The position numbers were made by a program, and so were the translations under genes. This document shows, one piece after another, positions 62,501 through 64,000 of a DNA stretch of 64,000 nucleotides. A model generated the notes under the pieces. It saw only the letters and a program-made list of their open reading frames with translations. It was not told where the DNA came from and did not search any database. Source of the stretch: SHVO01 sp050250575 (lineage in GTDB: Bacteria; Pseudomonadota; Alphaproteobacteria; Rhodospirillales; Rhodospirillaceae); NCBI GenBank assembly GCA_050250575.1, contig JBFWOJ010000012.1, positions 56,226 to 120,225 of the forward strand, written 5' to 3'. Positions within the stretch are counted from its first letter, which is position 1. Each line of letters opens with the position of its first letter.

Positions 62501-63774
62501 GCGAGCGTGTCGGACCTATTTCCATTGCGGGCGATGCGCCTTCCGACGCAGCCGCTGTCCAAGGTCGATCTCGGCGTGTACATAAGCTGGTGCTTAGGGA
62601 CCTAGTCGTCCACCGATATTTTGAGGAAGAAGTCCTGCTGCGTCGCGCAGATCGCATCGCACATGAAGTGATTAAAGCCGACTTGCGCGACGGTGAATAC
62701 TATCGCCAAGTGAAGCATGGCGTTTACGCACTATACCTGCCAAAGCTGACGCCGGACGCCGGTCAGCTTCGTGTGGCGGTGATCGGCGAAAAAATAAGCC
62801 GGGAAATTCGCGGAGTGCATCCGGGCAGTATTGCTCTTGATGAGATGGCGACTTCGATTGTTTCCCGGGGGGAAAGCCACAGAAAAGCAACGCCCGCCAA
62901 ATCTCGTACCTCTAAAGTCGCATTGCCCGATTTGAAGGAGCACCGTCGCCAGGCGACGCAGGCCATGAAACTCATGTCTTCCGGCTATCGGTTGCGCCTA
63001 GAGGAGCTTCTGTCGACGGCGGAAGTTGGCACGAAAGATCCTATTGCACGGTTCGAACCCATTTGGGACATCTCTCGCGCAACTGTTAGCGCCTTCAGAT
63101 GCGTACTCGACGATTTTTCGGATTTGCGCCCTGGCGTGACCGAACCCACCGAATTGCAGATCGCTCGGATTGACGCGCTCACAATCCTGCAAGCTCGCGC
63201 CGTCATTCAGTCGCTCGTGAGCGCTTCTCGGCCCTGTTTAGTCATTGCGCCCGTTCACCTTGCTACCCTGCAAGCCAATGCTTATCAGTCCGCTTACATT
63301 GAGGCGATGGGGACAATCCCCGAGCGGCACCGTGGATTTCTCGTTCTGGAAATTCTCGGGGACAGGACCGAAGTATCTCGCTACGGACTGCGCCACGTTC
63401 TGGCGTATCTCCACAATCGGTGCCGCGCTGTCCTGTTTCGAGCGGACATCAAGACCACCGAGTTTTCAAAGTTCACTGAGAACAGAATATTCGCGGTCGG
63501 AGTTCCGGCTCAGCCGGACGTATCCGTTGCGCAGAATATGATATTTCTTAATCAATTTGCGGACGCGGCCAAGCGGACAGGAATGAGGATTTATGCCACG
63601 GGGGTGCCCAGCAAGTCGTTGTTGCTGGCTGCCGTAGCAGCGGGCTTCGACTTTGCGTCTGGTGCAGGTGTAGTTCACGAAGTGGACTATCCGTTTGGCG
63701 TTTGCAGGGCAACGCTGGATGCCTTCTATCGTGACGATCAGTACCGCTTTATACCGCCGTCAGCAGCCGCGTAG
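62497..63774 (+). CDS. Degenerate GGDEF-EAL-like protein
   Basis: A 425-residue soluble protein coupled by ATGA to the receiver. I read two decayed c-di-GMP domains. Around residues 40-105, ADRIAHEVIKADLRDGEYYR then QVKHGVYALYLPKL follow the layout of a GGDEF domain, with KHGVY where GGDEF should be. From about 184 the order is that of an EAL domain: RFEPIWDISRATVSAFRCVL (EAL replaced by RCV), LVIAPVHLA, FLVLEILGD (one Glu kept), AVLFRADIKTTEF and MRIYATGVPSKSLLLAAVAAG. Most metal ligands are gone, so catalysis is unlikely. It may bind c-di-GMP or a partner. The domain reading is inference. Confidence 0.68.
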   Translation: MSERVGPISIAGDAPSDAAAVQGRSRRVHKLVLRDLVVHRYFEEEVLLRRADRIAHEVIKADLRDGEYYRQVKHGVYALYLPKLTPDAGQLRVAVIGEKISREIRGVHPGSIALDEMATSIVSRGESHRKATPAKSRTSKVALPDLKEHRRQATQAMKLMSSGYRLRLEELLSTAEVGTKDPIARFEPIWDISRATVSAFRCVLDDFSDLRPGVTEPTELQIARIDALTILQARAVIQSLVSASRPCLVIAPVHLATLQANAYQSAYIEAMGTIPERHRGFLVLEILGDRTEVSRYGLRHVLAYLHNRCRAVLFRADIKTTEFSKFTENRIFAVGVPAQPDVSVAQNMIFLNQFADAAKRTGMRIYATGVPSKSLLLAAVAAGFDFASGAGVVHEVDYPFGVCRATLDAFYRDDQYRFIPPSAAA

Positions 63775-64000
63775 CGGAACGCACTTTGTTACGCGATAGC
63801 TTCGCTGTTCGATCACGGCACGCGTCCCCCAACAACACTCGCTAAGTCTGCGAGGTGGTAGCTTGATTTGGACTAGCACCTACGTTGATAATCCTCGGAA
63901 ATTCGGGCGTGCGATAATGAAAAATCCGGCGCGCACGATGCACCGGGCTCACACAACATCGGAATTCAATCACTCGAGAAGAAATGGTGGGCGCACCAGG
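63775..64000. other. Right-end intergenic sequence
   Basis: The last 226 bases follow the GGDEF-EAL-like gene. A frame open from TTG 63863 and ATG 63917 runs to the window edge on the plus strand (MKNPARTMHRAH...), but its composition is unusual and it lacks a ribosome-binding site, so I do not call it. No terminator hairpin stands out. Confidence 0.35.

Noticed and set aside
63863..64000. Partial gene at the right edge
   Set aside because: The open frame lacks a ribosome-binding site and protein-like composition over the 46 codons visible.

Overview
The window is high-GC DNA with tightly packed, often ATGA-overlapping genes. The gene set points to an alphaproteobacterium: a complete Caulobacter-type cpa/tad pilus locus, FixJ-like response regulators, a MEDS-domain histidine kinase and Hyphomicrobiales-style palindromic repeats. 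The exact family cannot be fixed from the sequence. I found no rRNA, intact tRNA or CRISPR array.

Layout. 0-8 kb: a secreted Asp-rich repeat protein, an exported peroxiredoxin, a GT4 glycosyltransferase, a metallo-beta-lactamase-fold hydrolase, a glycolipid-binding-domain protein and two tandem exported amidases. 8.8-12.1 kb: a translationally coupled sugar cassette (WecE-type aminotransferase, CgeB-like glycosyltransferase, methyltransferase). 12.1-12.9 kb: an IS110-family remnant that broke a host gene. 13.3-19.3 kb: a signalling operon (REC-EAL phosphodiesterase, large hybrid histidine kinase with HPt, REC regulator). 19.6-29.2 kb: an accessory zone of unrecognised genes, secreted proteins and decayed genes, including a mosaic duplication assembled from two other places in the window. 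29.2-31.7 kb: acetyltransferase, SYLF protein and PhoX-like protein. 32-44.6 kb: Flp pilin, CpaA-F, TadB, TadC, TadD, three TadE/F/G-like minor components and a Crp/Fnr regulator. 44.6-58.3 kb: metabolic and transport genes (MFS exporter, DUF885 peptidase-like protein, TRAP binding protein, purine permease with a divergent phosphoribosyltransferase, LemA/TPM trio, TPR-OGT, retropepsin-like protein, frameshifted amidohydrolase). 58.4-63.8 kb: a BLUF photoreceptor and then a four-gene cluster (MEDS histidine kinase, FixJ-type regulator, single-domain REC, degenerate GGDEF-EAL-like protein).

Functional picture. Two independent c-di-GMP-linked signalling modules flank a pilus/adhesion locus. The first has an apparently catalytic EAL domain. 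The second ends in a protein whose GGDEF and EAL signatures are both eroded, so it probably binds or signals rather than catalyses; together with the nearby BLUF gene it is the strongest candidate here for an undescribed pathway. Several genes are visibly decaying: an amber-interrupted gene, a single-base frameshift in a signal peptide, and MFS, GNAT and IS110 remnants.
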